DNA of 64,000 nt from an uncultured Bacilli bacterium. Its GTDB lineage: Bacteria; Bacillota_I; Bacilli_A; RF39; UBA660. The notes beneath the pieces were generated by a model that saw nothing but the letters and a program-made list of their open reading frames with translations, searched no databases and had not been told where the DNA came from. Below, piece by piece: positions 33,791 to 42,744 of the stretch. A program made the position numbers and the translations under genes. The stretch covers positions 1 to 64,000 of the forward strand of contig CAKPGT010000002.1 in assembly GCA_934155185.1 (NCBI GenBank), read 5' to 3'. Position 1 is the first letter of the stretch. The number at the start of each line of letters is the position of its first letter.

Positions 33791-33819
33791 TTGTAATATG
33801 TACAAATGTTTGATATAAT
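33791..33819 (+). promoter_or_regulatory. uvrA promoter
   Basis: TTGTAA (33791-33796), 17-base spacer, TATAAT (33814-33819) with the extended TGA before it. A small inverted repeat TTGTA-atatg-TACAA overlaps the -35. No SOS box was seen. Confidence 0.75.
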
Positions 33820-33873
33820 TGTTGTATAAATTTCATAATTTTATGATAGAATATTAAACTGAAGGTGATTTAA

Positions 33874-36687
33874 GTGGATAAAATTATAGTAAAAGGTGCT
33901 AGAGAAAATAATTTAAAAAACGTAGATATAGAAATACCAAAAAATAAATTAACGGTTATGACAGGTGTATCTGGAAGTGGTAAGTCTTCCCTTGCATTTG
34001 ATACAATATACGCAGAAGGGCAAAGAAGATATGTAGAAAGCTTATCTTCTTATGCTAGACAATTTTTAGGTGGAACTTCAAAACCAGATGTGGATTCTAT
34101 AGAAGGACTTTCTCCTTCTATATCAATAGATCAGAAAACAACTAACAACAACCCAAGATCAACAGTTGGTACTGTAACTGAAATATATGATTATTTTAGA
34201 CTTTTATTTGCACGTATTGGTGTGCCTTATTGTCCTAACCATGGCATTCCAATATCAAGTCAGTCTATTGAAGAAATGACAACACAGATAATGAATGAAG
34301 AAGATAAAACAAAGCTAATTATTATGTCTCCTGTAGCTTACGGTGAAAAAGGAACGTTTAAAGATTTACTAGATTCTTTAAGAAGGGACGGATATGTTCG
34401 TGTCAAAATAGATGGAGAAGCAAGAGATTTAAGTGAAGAAATTATACTTGATAAAAATAAGAAACATAATATTTTAGTTGTTATAGATAGAATTATAAAG
34501 AAAGATGAAGCTAGAAGCAGAATATATGAAGCTATTGAACTAGCTTGCAAGTTATCTAAGGGTAAAGCTGTAGTAGAAATCCCTGGAAGAGATGAAATAG
34601 TTATGAGTGAGTCATTTGCATGTCCGCACTGTGATTTTTCGCTAGAGGAATTAGAGCCTAGAATGTTTTCTTTTAATGCTCCGTATGGTTCTTGCCCAGA
34701 TTGCAAGGGACTTGGCTTTAAACAAAAAATAAGTGAGTTATTAATAATTCCTGATAAAGAAAAAACATTAGCAAGAGGCGGAATAGAACCTCTTTCAGGT
34801 ATGGATGATCAAAACATATATATAAAAAAATTAGAAATAGTTTGTAATAAATATGGTATAGATATGAATAAGAAAATGAAGGATTTAACTAAGAAAGAAT
34901 TAGATATTATTCTTCGTGGTACAAAAGAACCTATAGAATTTAATTTTAAAACAAGAAGTGGAAATGTGATGAATAGCTATGAACCATATGAGGGTGTTTT
35001 AAATAATTTAGAAAGAAGATATTTTGAAACAAATAGCGAATTTATAAGAGATTGGTTAGGCAAATATATGGTGGAGTTAACTTGCCCGACTTGTCATGGT
35101 AAAAGATTAAAAGAAAGCGTGTTATCTGTACTTATAAACAAGAAAAATATAATTGATTTAACGGATATGAATATAGATAAACTATATGACTTTTTTGACA
35201 AGCTTAAATTAAGTAAGGAAAAGGAAGAAATAGCAAGACTATTAATTAAGGAAATAAAGTCAAGATTAGAGTTTTTACATAATGTAGGACTTGGATATTT
35301 AACTTTATCTCGCGGTGCTGGAACTTTATCTGGTGGTGAGGCTCAAAGAATAAGATTAGCAACGCAAATAGGTTCTCAGCTAACGGGTGTACTATACGTT
35401 CTTGATGAACCAAGTATTGGTCTTCACCAAAGAGATAATCAAAGATTAATCGACTCACTATTAAAAATGAGAGACTTAGGAAACACTTTAATAGTAGTAG
35501 AACATGACACTGATACGATGCTTCAGTCTGACTATTTAGTTGATGTTGGCCCTGGAGCAGGAGAGCATGGTGGGAGGATAGTAGCTTGCGGAACGCCAGA
35601 AGAAGTTATGCAAAATACCAATAGTTTAACAGGGGATTATCTAAGCGGTAGAAAAAAGATAGAAGTGCCTAAAACAAGAAGAAAAGGAAACGGAAAATTT
35701 ATTGAAATAAAAGGAGCCAAGGAAAACAATTTAAAGAATATAAATGTTAAAATTCCACTAGGCAAACTTGTATTAGTAACTGGAGTATCTGGCTCAGGTA
35801 AAAGTAGTTTAGTTAACCAGATATTATATAAAGCTTTAGCATTGAATGTGTATGGAAGTAAAGTTATACCTGGAAAACATAGAAGTATTAAAGGTATAGA
35901 AAACGTAGATAAGGTAATAGATATAACTCAAGACCCAATTGGTAGAACGCCTCGTAGTAATCCTGCAACATATGTCGGTGTATTTGATGATATAAGAGAT
36001 GTCTTTGCACAAACTCGTGAAGCAAAAATAAGAGGTTATGAAAAAGGAAGATTTTCATTTAATGTAAAAGGTGGAAGATGTGAAGCATGCTGGGGAGACG
36101 GTGTTAAAAAAATATCAATGAATTTCTTGCCTGATGTTTATGTGCCTTGCGAAGTATGTGGTGGAACAAGATTTAATAAAGAAACATTAGAGGTTAAATA
36201 TAAGGGTAAAACCATATATGATGTACTTCAAATGAGGGTTGAAGAAGCAACAGAATTCTTCGAAAATCACCCAAAAATTAAAAGAAAATTGCAAGTTTTA
36301 ATGGATGTCGGATTAGGTTATATAAAACTTGGTCAAAGCGCCCCAACTTTATCTGGTGGTGAGGCATCAAGAGTAAAACTTGCAAAGGAACTACAAAAAA
36401 AGCCTACTGGTAAAAGCGTATTTATATTAGATGAGCCAACGACAGGATTACATAGTCACGATATTAAAAAATTGCTAGTAATTTTAAATAGAATTGTTGA
36501 TAATGGGGATACTGTAATAGTTATTGAACATAATTTAGATGTTATAAAAGTAGCAGACCATATTATTGATTTAGGACCAGAGGGTGGAGATTTAGGAGGC
36601 ACTATCGTATGTGAAGGAACTCCTGAAAAAGTAGCAAAATGTAAAGAATCATATACAGGAATGTATTTAAAAAATGTTTTAAATTAA
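33874..36687 (+). CDS. uvrA: Excinuclease ABC subunit A
   Basis: DNA-damage sensor ATPase of nucleotide excision repair, a dimer that hands DNA to UvrB. It is 937 residues with the tandem ABC layout: Walker A in GVSGSGKSSLAFDTIYAEGQ and GVSGSGKSSLVNQILYKAL, signatures LSGGEAQRIRLA and LSGGEASRVKLA, Walker B LDEPSIGLHQRD and LDEPTTGLHSHD, and zinc modules (CPHCDFSLEELE with CPDCKG; CPTCHGKRL; CEACWGDG with CEVCGGTR). GTG start with a GAAGGTG ribosome site. Terminator after the stop. Confidence 0.97.
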   Translation: MDKIIVKGARENNLKNVDIEIPKNKLTVMTGVSGSGKSSLAFDTIYAEGQRRYVESLSSYARQFLGGTSKPDVDSIEGLSPSISIDQKTTNNNPRSTVGTVTEIYDYFRLLFARIGVPYCPNHGIPISSQSIEEMTTQIMNEEDKTKLIIMSPVAYGEKGTFKDLLDSLRRDGYVRVKIDGEARDLSEEIILDKNKKHNILVVIDRIIKKDEARSRIYEAIELACKLSKGKAVVEIPGRDEIVMSESFACPHCDFSLEELEPRMFSFNAPYGSCPDCKGLGFKQKISELLIIPDKEKTLARGGIEPLSGMDDQNIYIKKLEIVCNKYGIDMNKKMKDLTKKELDIILRGTKEPIEFNFKTRSGNVMNSYEPYEGVLNNLERRYFETNSEFIRDWLGKYMVELTCPTCHGKRLKESVLSVLINKKNIIDLTDMNIDKLYDFFDKLKLSKEKEEIARLLIKEIKSRLEFLHNVGLGYLTLSRGAGTLSGGEAQRIRLATQIGSQLTGVLYVLDEPSIGLHQRDNQRLIDSLLKMRDLGNTLIVVEHDTDTMLQSDYLVDVGPGAGEHGGRIVACGTPEEVMQNTNSLTGDYLSGRKKIEVPKTRRKGNGKFIEIKGAKENNLKNINVKIPLGKLVLVTGVSGSGKSSLVNQILYKALALNVYGSKVIPGKHRSIKGIENVDKVIDITQDPIGRTPRSNPATYVGVFDDIRDVFAQTREAKIRGYEKGRFSFNVKGGRCEACWGDGVKKISMNFLPDVYVPCEVCGGTRFNKETLEVKYKGKTIYDVLQMRVEEATEFFENHPKIKRKLQVLMDVGLGYIKLGQSAPTLSGGEASRVKLAKELQKKPTGKSVFILDEPTTGLHSHDIKKLLVILNRIVDNGDTVIVIEHNLDVIKVADHIIDLGPEGGDLGGTIVCEGTPEKVAKCKESYTGMYLKNVLN

Positions 36688-36724
36688 TGCAAAAACGAGG
36701 GAAAAAGGAAAAAGTATATAATAA

Positions 36725-36762
36725 TAAAGTAGAGATATAGATTATTTCTACTTTATTTTTTT
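36725..36762 (+). terminator. Intrinsic terminator after uvrA
   Basis: TAAAGTAGA (36725-36733) pairs with TCTACTTTA (36747-36755), then TTTTTTT. Confidence 0.8.
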
Positions 36763-36840
36763 ATGATTTATTAGTTATTTATGCATTAACTTTTATAATT
36801 ATAGAAATGATAAAATATATACCGAAAGGAGCTGTTATTT

Positions 36841-37254
36841 ATGGTACTTCCAGCTAACATATCATGGACAAAAACTAAGAAAAACGTTGAAGAAATAATA
36901 ACTAAGTATGTTTATTATATCCTATCCGTAGATGATAGCTCATCTAATAGTGCAAGTGATAATTTCTTATTAGAAAACATGGAATTTAAAAGGCCAGATA
37001 ATCCGTATTATAAAATAGAAATAGATGAGTTAAAAGAAAGAATAGAATTTATTAACTATTTTAGAACAGCATTTAATAGACTTACAACTGATGAAAGGAA
37101 GATAATATACTGGACATATATAGATAAAGAAAATAATTATGATGATAGATATATTGCTAATAATTTAGGCTTCTCACTTGGATATTATTATATTAAAAAG
37201 AAAGAAACATTAATAAGATTTTCATACTGTTTAGGTGTAGAAGAAATTGAATGA
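36841..37254 (+). CDS. ArpU-like phage late transcriptional regulator
   Basis: A 137-residue sigma-factor-like DNA-binding protein. The C-terminal half matches ArpU-type regulators that control packaging/lysis genes in phages of Bacillota: FNRLTTDERKIIYWTYIDKE, then DDRYIANNLGFSLGYYYIKK (helix-turn-helix) and KKETLIRFSYCLGVEE. No other phage genes surround it, so it is an orphan, either domesticated or a prophage leftover. AAAGGAG ribosome site, intact frame. Might control the adjacent GNAT/radical-SAM operon 68 bases downstream; that is conjecture. Confidence 0.7.
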   Translation: MVLPANISWTKTKKNVEEIITKYVYYILSVDDSSSNSASDNFLLENMEFKRPDNPYYKIEIDELKERIEFINYFRTAFNRLTTDERKIIYWTYIDKENNYDDRYIANNLGFSLGYYYIKKKETLIRFSYCLGVEEIE

Positions 37255-37322
37255 TGAAATGCGACATGCTTCGGCAAAATAAATGATTAAAATAATTACA
37301 ATAATATATAGAGGAGGAAAGT

Positions 37323-37787
37323 ATGAATTTTAAAGTTATAAAATGTAACTATGAAGACGCGTTATCCGCAAATTTACTTTTAACGAAATTAATATTGGAT
37401 GAAAAACAATATGATGAAAATATTAATGAGATGTGTGTTGTAAAATCATTATATGAAAAATTTTATGATAATGAAGATATTTGTTTATATGCTGCGAAGT
37501 ATCAGAATAAAATAATAGGGTATATCTATGGATACATACAAAATAATGGTGATGCAAAAAAGAACATTGTATGCACACTTGATGCACTATATGTTTTAGA
37601 AGAGTATAGAAATAAAGGTGTAGCTACTGAATTAGTTAATACTTTTATAAAATGGTCAAGAAATAAAGGGGCACATTATATAGATTTGAAAGTGTGCAAC
37701 TTAAACAAGGAGGCAATAAATCTTTATAAGAAATTTGATTTTCTTGAAACAAAAACAATAATGACTAGAAATATGGAGGAATTATAA
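37323..37787 (+). CDS. GNAT-family N-acetyltransferase
   Basis: A 154-residue acetyltransferase with the GNAT core: beta-4 strand IGYIYGYIQ, acetyl-CoA-binding segment YVLEEYRNKGVATELVNTF (Q/RxxGxG/A type) and a C-terminal NLNKEAINLYKKFDF, which is close to the RimI/PhnO type. The substrate is unknown. AGGAGG ribosome site. The last base overlaps the radical-SAM start (TAATG), so the two are translationally coupled, which argues for a role in the same pathway, for example acetylating the peptide or conferring self-protection. Confidence 0.82.
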   Translation: MNFKVIKCNYEDALSANLLLTKLILDEKQYDENINEMCVVKSLYEKFYDNEDICLYAAKYQNKIIGYIYGYIQNNGDAKKNIVCTLDALYVLEEYRNKGVATELVNTFIKWSRNKGAHYIDLKVCNLNKEAINLYKKFDFLETKTIMTRNMEEL

Positions 37788-39127
37788 TGATTTTATCAAA
37801 ATTTTTTCATTCTAAACAAATAGATGACGATTTATATGCAATATATAATTCACTTGTAATGGACGTAATATATTTAAATAAAAAGCAATTAGATAACGTG
37901 AAAAAGTATAATGTGAAAGAAGAGAATATTGAGCTTTTACAAAATGCAGGTATATATGTTGAAAACTCAAATAAGGATAAAGAAGCATTAAGCGTAGTCA
38001 AAAAAAGATATGATAACGTTTGCGGAAAAGTAAATATAATGTATTTGATAATGAGCACATCTTGCAATTTGGGATGTAAGTACTGCTTTATAGAAAACTG
38101 TCAGTTTAATAATAAAAAAGAAGCTAATATGAGTGAAAAGACAGCTTTAACAGCTTTGAAAAAATATGATGATTATCTAAAAAAGAACAATATCAGAGGC
38201 TCCATTATTTTTTATGGTGGAGAGCCCTTGGTAAACTGGAAAGCTATTCAGAAGGTATTGTTAGAAGCTAAAGCAATGAAAAGCCCCATAGATTTTTCTA
38301 TGGTTACTAATGCAACTTTGCTAGATGAAGAAAAAATTAAGTTTTTAGCTGCTAATGGGGTGGAAATTGGGATATCAATAGATGGACCTAAATCTTTGAA
38401 TGATAAAAATAGAGTTTATAGAAATAGTAAAAAAAGCGTATATGACGAAGTTATAGAAAAATTTCCTATGCTTAAAGCACATGAAACAAAATTTGGACTT
38501 TCTATTACAGTTTCTAATGATTTTTTAGATAATCAAGATGAGGTTTTGGACTGGCTTTTAAAGTTGAATGTGAAAAGTGTATTCTATAATTTATATCATT
38601 ACACTAGTTATGATGATAATTGGGAGGACTATTATAAAAGGGCGTGTGACTTTCTTATAAAATCTTACAAAAAATTATCAAAGAAAAACATATATGATGG
38701 ACGTTTAATTAGAAAAATTGAAAGTTTCTATGATAATGAATTTAAGTTTTCAGATTGCGGTGCAATAGGTGCAAATCAGCTTGCTATAAAGCCAAGCGGT
38801 GACGTATGTATTTGTCATGGATATTTGAAAACTGATAAGTATGTTATTGGAAATATAAATAACGTTTCTATAGAAACAATAATGAGATCGGACGAAATTA
38901 AATTTTGGAAGCAAAGAAACACTTTAAATAACAAGGAGTGTTTAAGGTGTGAAGCTCTTTATATATGTGGTGGAGGATGTGCTATACAAGCAGAGGCTTT
39001 ATTTGGAAATAGAAATGAAATAGATAGACCTTTTTGCATACATAGCAAGAGTGCTCTTAATTGGCTGTTAAAGGAAAGTTATCGAATAAATACAAAAGCA
39101 GTTGCAGAAGAGGAGGTGAAAAAATGA
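37787..39127 (+). CDS. Radical-SAM/SPASM peptide maturase
   Basis: A 446-residue enzyme expected to install thioether or other cross-links in a ribosomal peptide. An N-terminal wing (1-85) resembles RiPP-recognition regions of such enzymes. The radical-SAM cluster motif is CNLGCKYC (Cys93, Cys97, Cys100), followed by IIFYGGEPLVN (GGEP, SAM binding) and VEIGISIDGP. The C-terminal SPASM domain carries further Cys ligands in SDCGAIGANQ, GDVCICHG, ECLRCEALYICGGGCAIQAE and PFCIHSK, as in anSME and sactipeptide or ranthipeptide maturases. The small Cys-rich gene beginning 4 bases before its stop is the obvious substrate. Confidence 0.9.
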   Translation: MILSKFFHSKQIDDDLYAIYNSLVMDVIYLNKKQLDNVKKYNVKEENIELLQNAGIYVENSNKDKEALSVVKKRYDNVCGKVNIMYLIMSTSCNLGCKYCFIENCQFNNKKEANMSEKTALTALKKYDDYLKKNNIRGSIIFYGGEPLVNWKAIQKVLLEAKAMKSPIDFSMVTNATLLDEEKIKFLAANGVEIGISIDGPKSLNDKNRVYRNSKKSVYDEVIEKFPMLKAHETKFGLSITVSNDFLDNQDEVLDWLLKLNVKSVFYNLYHYTSYDDNWEDYYKRACDFLIKSYKKLSKKNIYDGRLIRKIESFYDNEFKFSDCGAIGANQLAIKPSGDVCICHGYLKTDKYVIGNINNVSIETIMRSDEIKFWKQRNTLNNKECLRCEALYICGGGCAIQAEALFGNRNEIDRPFCIHSKSALNWLLKESYRINTKAVAEEEVKK

Positions 39128-39303
39128 GAATGCTAGATAAAGAAAAAGTTAAAAACATACTAGGAGCGACAACCGAAAATTATGCTTCGGTATGTAACAG
39201 TTGCGCATGTGGTGGTGGAACTGGTTCGTGTAACACAACATGTAAAGGTTGTAAGGACAAAAGTGAAAATATTAAAGAAGTAAGAGAAGTATATAAAAAA
39301 TAA
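39124..39303 (+). CDS. Cys-rich RiPP precursor peptide
   Basis: A 59-residue peptide with a strong GAGGAGGTG ribosome site; it overlaps the maturase by ATGA. Leader residues 1-22 (charged, KEKVKNILGATTENYA) are followed by a Cys/Gly core at 23-44 with six Cys at 24, 27, 29, 36, 40 and 43, and then a charged follower (45-59). Radical-SAM partners act on just such cores to make Cys thioethers. The pattern is reminiscent of Cys-rich clostridial families with dedicated SPASM maturases, but I cannot assign a named family: the spacing C-x2-C-x-C-x6-C-x3-C-x2-C is not one I recognise. No protease or exporter is adjacent. A terminator follows at once. Confidence 0.83.
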   Translation: MRMLDKEKVKNILGATTENYASVCNSCACGGGTGSCNTTCKGCKDKSENIKEVREVYKK

Positions 39304-39325
39304 GGACTTTATGTTCTTATTTTTA
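39301..39325 (+). terminator. Terminator after the precursor gene
   Basis: TAAGGAC tttat GTTCTTA followed by TTTTTAT. It makes a natural end or an attenuation point between the precursor and the amidohydrolase gene. Confidence 0.65.
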
Positions 39326-39350
39326 TACTACTAGGGGGTAGGGGAAAATT

Positions 39351-40292
39351 ATGATAATAGATGCACACAGTCATATTGGAAGGGATTATTATTTTGGAGA
39401 ATCTAAAATAGAAGAATATGATGAGTTTTGTATAAAAAACCAAATAGATGTGGGATTTTTGATGCCAATGCCATGGCCAGTATATAGTAAAAATAATATT
39501 GAAACGTGTTCGTTATTATGGGAGCATAATAATTATAGAAGAATTAACTATTATAAACTTTTTACTGATAATAACAAAAGGGAAACCATAATTTCTAATC
39601 CTTATAAAGAAGTTAATGCTTTTTATTACGAAAAGTTGCAAAAATGTAATTCTAAAACTCAAATTAAATTTGTACCATTAGTCCATGGAAAGCTAGATAA
39701 TCCATATTATTTAGAAAATTTGATAAAGAAAACGAAGCCAGTTGCTATAAAATTCCACGGCTTTAGCGGTGGCTTTTTTGCAGAGGATGTAAAAAAAGAT
39801 GTTATAGATGTAATCAAATTTTATAATATACCAATCATTATTCATACTTCAGTATATAAGTATAATGATGGATATGGCATTGACACAAAGTACTTTAGAA
39901 ACAAATGCAGTCCTAAAAGATGGTACGAATTCTTAGAAATTAATAATTTAAAGGGTGTTTTAAATCATGGTGCTTGTTTAGATGAGGATATTATAAAAAG
40001 AGTTAATTCTAGCAAAAATATAATGATAGGGATAGGACCTGACTTTGATATAGCTAGAGATCCATACAAAGTTTTAACTGAAAGAGAATTATATCTAAAA
40101 GTTGGGTATTTAAGTTTACTGAAGAAAATTGTAGATCCAGAAAAAATCCTTTTCGATGTGGACTATAACTGGAATTATGGTAATAATAATGAACTAGATA
40201 ATAATTCCATAGATAGGATTAAAAATACGTGGAATTATATAGATAGTGAAAATATATTGGGTGGAAATGCTAAAATATTTTATAAACTTTGA
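39351..40292 (+). CDS. Amidohydrolase-2 family metal-dependent hydrolase
   Basis: A 313-residue TIM-barrel hydrolase. Metal-site motifs: IDAHSHIG at the N-terminus (HxH), AIKFHGFSG in the middle, IPIIIHTSV, VLNHGACLDED and a late Asp in ILFDVDYNWN. PF04909-type enzymes act on C-N or C-C bonds (hydrolases and decarboxylases). The gene follows the RiPP precursor past a hairpin, with a purine-rich AGGGGG ribosome site. It could tailor or detoxify the peptide product, or be independent. Substrate unknown. A second unusual feature is the absence of any partner metabolic gene. Confidence 0.72.
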   Translation: MIIDAHSHIGRDYYFGESKIEEYDEFCIKNQIDVGFLMPMPWPVYSKNNIETCSLLWEHNNYRRINYYKLFTDNNKRETIISNPYKEVNAFYYEKLQKCNSKTQIKFVPLVHGKLDNPYYLENLIKKTKPVAIKFHGFSGGFFAEDVKKDVIDVIKFYNIPIIIHTSVYKYNDGYGIDTKYFRNKCSPKRWYEFLEINNLKGVLNHGACLDEDIIKRVNSSKNIMIGIGPDFDIARDPYKVLTERELYLKVGYLSLLKKIVDPEKILFDVDYNWNYGNNNELDNNSIDRIKNTWNYIDSENILGGNAKIFYKL

Positions 40293-40474
40293 TAATCTGA
40301 ATTGTAAAATTAGTAGTAAGCAATTTTTAGGTTGCCATGGCGTGGGTTGCCCATATGTATAAGAACTATTTTATATATGAAGTAGGAATGTTGATGCGGT
40401 TTCAACTTATTAAAATAAGAAATTTGAAATTATTTCGAATTTTTCTTCTTTTTTTCCATAAAAACTATTTACTG

Positions 40475-40483
40475 TGCTATAAT
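40475..40483 (+). promoter_or_regulatory. Extended -10 promoter of the yvlD-lgt-trxB operon
   Basis: TGCTATAAT, TATAAT at 40478-40483, 16 bases before the chosen start. It separates the core operon from the accessory block. Confidence 0.55.
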
Positions 40484-40498
40484 TGTTATGGTGATATG

Positions 40499-40948
40499 AT
40501 GAAAGTAATAGTCGTTGATAATAAAAAAAATAAAAACAATAATTCTGGCGGTAATAACATAGAATACCATTTAAATGTTGCTATAGAATGGCTTATTTAT
40601 ATGTTTGGGTATGCACTTGTATTAATAATTACGTCTAATCTATTTAGGTCTTTATATGTTGAGAATATATACTATGGTTTTTTAGCAGCCGTTATAATAT
40701 ACGTATTAAATAAAACAGTAAAGCCGGTACTTGTGACACTAACTTTACCACTTATAGGTATGTCCCTTGGATTATTTTACTTCGTTATAAACGTTATAAT
40801 ATTATTAATAGTTAATTTAATACTTGGCAAACACTTTTATTTAACCGGATTTTTTTCACCGTTTATTGTATCAATATTTATTAGTTTAATGAATGTTTTG
40901 ATGGAAAATCTAATAATAAAACCACTAATAGAAAGGTGCAAAAAGTAA
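40499..40948 (+). CDS. YvlD-like 'phage holin family 4' membrane protein
   Basis: A 149-residue protein with four hydrophobic helices (about 30-48, 56-74, 84-108, 112-135) of the PF04020/YvlD type: FGYALVLIITSNLF, GFLAAVIIYVLNKTVKPVL and LTLPLIGMSLGLFYFVINVI. Despite its name the family is chromosomal and of unknown role, linked in Bacillus to cell-envelope stress. ATG 40499 is used: the family begins shortly before the first helix, GGTG lies 5 bases before it, and the promoter at 40478 rules out the much longer upstream reading frame. It sits next to lgt, as in Bacillus. Confidence 0.8.
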   Translation: MKVIVVDNKKNKNNNSGGNNIEYHLNVAIEWLIYMFGYALVLIITSNLFRSLYVENIYYGFLAAVIIYVLNKTVKPVLVTLTLPLIGMSLGLFYFVINVIILLIVNLILGKHFYLTGFFSPFIVSIFISLMNVLMENLIIKPLIERCKK

Positions 40949-40949
40949 A

Positions 40950-41759
40950 ATGAAACAAGTAGCTTTTAGTATAGGCCCATTTAGTGTTACATGGTATTCT
41001 ATATGTATTTTAATTGGAATTATATTAGCAACATACGTTATAGAAAAAGAATCGCAGAAGTATAATATTTCAAAGTCCTTCATTATGAATTTAATATTTT
41101 GGTGTATTATCTTCGGAATATTAGGTGCTAGAATATATTATGTTTTGTTTAACTTAGATTATTATTCAGCTTATCCACTTGAAATAGTTAAGATATGGAA
41201 TGGAGGACTTGCTATTCATGGAGGCATAATAGCAGGTACACTTACTTTAGTGCTATATTGTAAAAAATATCATATTGATATTTTAAGAATGATTGATATA
41301 TCTGTTGTAGGTCTTATAATAGGTCAAGCTATTGGTAGATGGGGAAATTTCTTTAATATGGAGGCTCATGGTAGCGTTGTTTCAAAGTCATTTTTGGAAG
41401 GGCTTCATTTGCCTAACTTTATAATAGATGGCATGTATATAAATGGTAACTATTATCATCCAACATTTCTTTACGAGTCCATTTTTTGCTTAATTGGTTT
41501 TATCTTATTAATATTAGTAAGAAAAAATAAAAAGATTAAAACAGGAAATATTACTGGTTTATATCTAATATGGTACGGAATTGTAAGATTTTTTATAGAG
41601 TCTTTACGAACAGACAGTTTGATGTTTGGAAGTCTTAAAATGGCACAGATTGTATCAATTCTAATGATAATTGGTGGAATAATACTAATTATAATAACTA
41701 GCATTAAGTGTGATTATTATTGCAAAGGTCAGGTGATAAAAAATGAAAGAAAAAAATAA
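40950..41759 (+). CDS. lgt: Prolipoprotein diacylglyceryl transferase
   Basis: Lgt transfers diacylglycerol from phosphatidylglycerol to the lipobox Cys of prolipoproteins, the first step of lipoprotein maturation. It is 269 residues with seven hydrophobic helices. Signature motifs: NGGLAIHGGIIAG, the Lgt box GQAIGRWGNFFNMEAHG, YHPTFLYES and the late RFFIESLRTDS. Starts 2 bases after the yvlD stop; the end overlaps trxB by 17 bases, so the three genes are an operon. hprK, which lies between yvlD and lgt in Bacillus, is missing. Confidence 0.95.
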   Translation: MKQVAFSIGPFSVTWYSICILIGIILATYVIEKESQKYNISKSFIMNLIFWCIIFGILGARIYYVLFNLDYYSAYPLEIVKIWNGGLAIHGGIIAGTLTLVLYCKKYHIDILRMIDISVVGLIIGQAIGRWGNFFNMEAHGSVVSKSFLEGLHLPNFIIDGMYINGNYYHPTFLYESIFCLIGFILLILVRKNKKIKTGNITGLYLIWYGIVRFFIESLRTDSLMFGSLKMAQIVSILMIIGGIILIIITSIKCDYYCKGQVIKNERKK

Positions 41760-42654
41760 TTTTGATGTTGCAATAATAGGGGCAGGGCCAGCAGGTATGA
41801 GTTGTGCTATATATTTATTAAGAGCAGGGATATCATGCGTTTTATTTGAAGGCGAAGCGCCAGGGGGTACCTTAAACAAAATAAGTAAAATAGAAAATTA
41901 CCCTGGCTATACTGATTTATCAGGTTCTACATTAGCTTTTAAGATGTATAGCCAAGTCGAAGCACTTTCGGTTCTAATAAAAAATGAAAAAGTAATTAAC
42001 ATAAAAAATAATGACTCTAAGCTTAATATAATTACAAGTGGTGGCTCATATGATGCTAGTTATGTTGTAATTGCAACTGGTAGAGTTCCTAGAAGATTAG
42101 AAATAAAAGGCTCAGATAAATATGAGGGAAGAGGAATATCATACTGCACTTTATGTGATGGTGCTTTGTATAAAAACAAAAATGTCGCTATAATAGGTGG
42201 CGGAAACTCTGCTATGGCTTCCGCAAAATACCTAAGTGATTTAGCTAGTAAGGTATATATAATAAATCGTTCTGATACCTTAAGAGCAACTAAAACCGAA
42301 CAAGATATTGTAAAAAGTAAAGAAAATATAGATATACTATACAATAAAAAGATTGAATCATTTATTGATGATAATGGCATTCTTAAAGGAATTAAGCTAA
42401 ATGATGAAACAAAATTAGAGGTAGATGGGATATTTGTATGCATTGGTCAAGAATTAAATAATTTCTTTTATGAAGAACTTAATATAAAAAGCGATAAGCT
42501 AGGAATATTAACCGATAATAAAATGAAGACTAGTAGTCCTAATGTCTATGCCGTAGGTGATTCTGTAAGCAAAGATGTATATCAAGTAGTTACTGCAGTT
42601 AGTGAGGGAGCTATAGCAGCTTCAGATATAATAAAGGAAATAAAGAGCAAGTAG
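41743..42654 (+). CDS. trxB: Thioredoxin reductase
   Basis: FAD/NADPH-dependent reductase that keeps thioredoxin reduced in the cytoplasm. It is 303 residues: FAD motif IIGAGPAGMSCAIYLLRAG, redox pair CTLC (Cys135/Cys138) in GISYCTLCDGAL, NADPH motif VAIIGGGNSAMASA and the terminal FAD motif VYAVGDSVSKDVYQVVTA. Most TrxB enzymes have CATC; CTLC is a variation seen in some low-GC relatives. The start overlaps lgt. Ribosome site AAAGGTCAGGTG. Confidence 0.9.
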   Translation: MKEKNNFDVAIIGAGPAGMSCAIYLLRAGISCVLFEGEAPGGTLNKISKIENYPGYTDLSGSTLAFKMYSQVEALSVLIKNEKVINIKNNDSKLNIITSGGSYDASYVVIATGRVPRRLEIKGSDKYEGRGISYCTLCDGALYKNKNVAIIGGGNSAMASAKYLSDLASKVYIINRSDTLRATKTEQDIVKSKENIDILYNKKIESFIDDNGILKGIKLNDETKLEVDGIFVCIGQELNNFFYEELNIKSDKLGILTDNKMKTSSPNVYAVGDSVSKDVYQVVTAVSEGAIAASDIIKEIKSK

Positions 42655-42692
42655 TGCTTTTTATTTTAATATTAAAAAAACACCTGGATATG

Positions 42693-42721
42693 TTGAAAAG
42701 AACTTCCTTATTTGATATAAT
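42693..42721 (+). promoter_or_regulatory. whiA promoter
   Basis: TTGAAA (42693-42698), 17-base spacer, TATAAT (42716-42721) with extended TGA. Confidence 0.78.
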
Positions 42722-42744
42722 CCTATTGTAAGGATTGTGATAAT

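Noticed and set aside
33791..33819. SOS (LexA) box before uvrA
   Set aside because: TTGTA-atatg-TACAA is a short palindrome but does not match GAAC-n4-GTTC.
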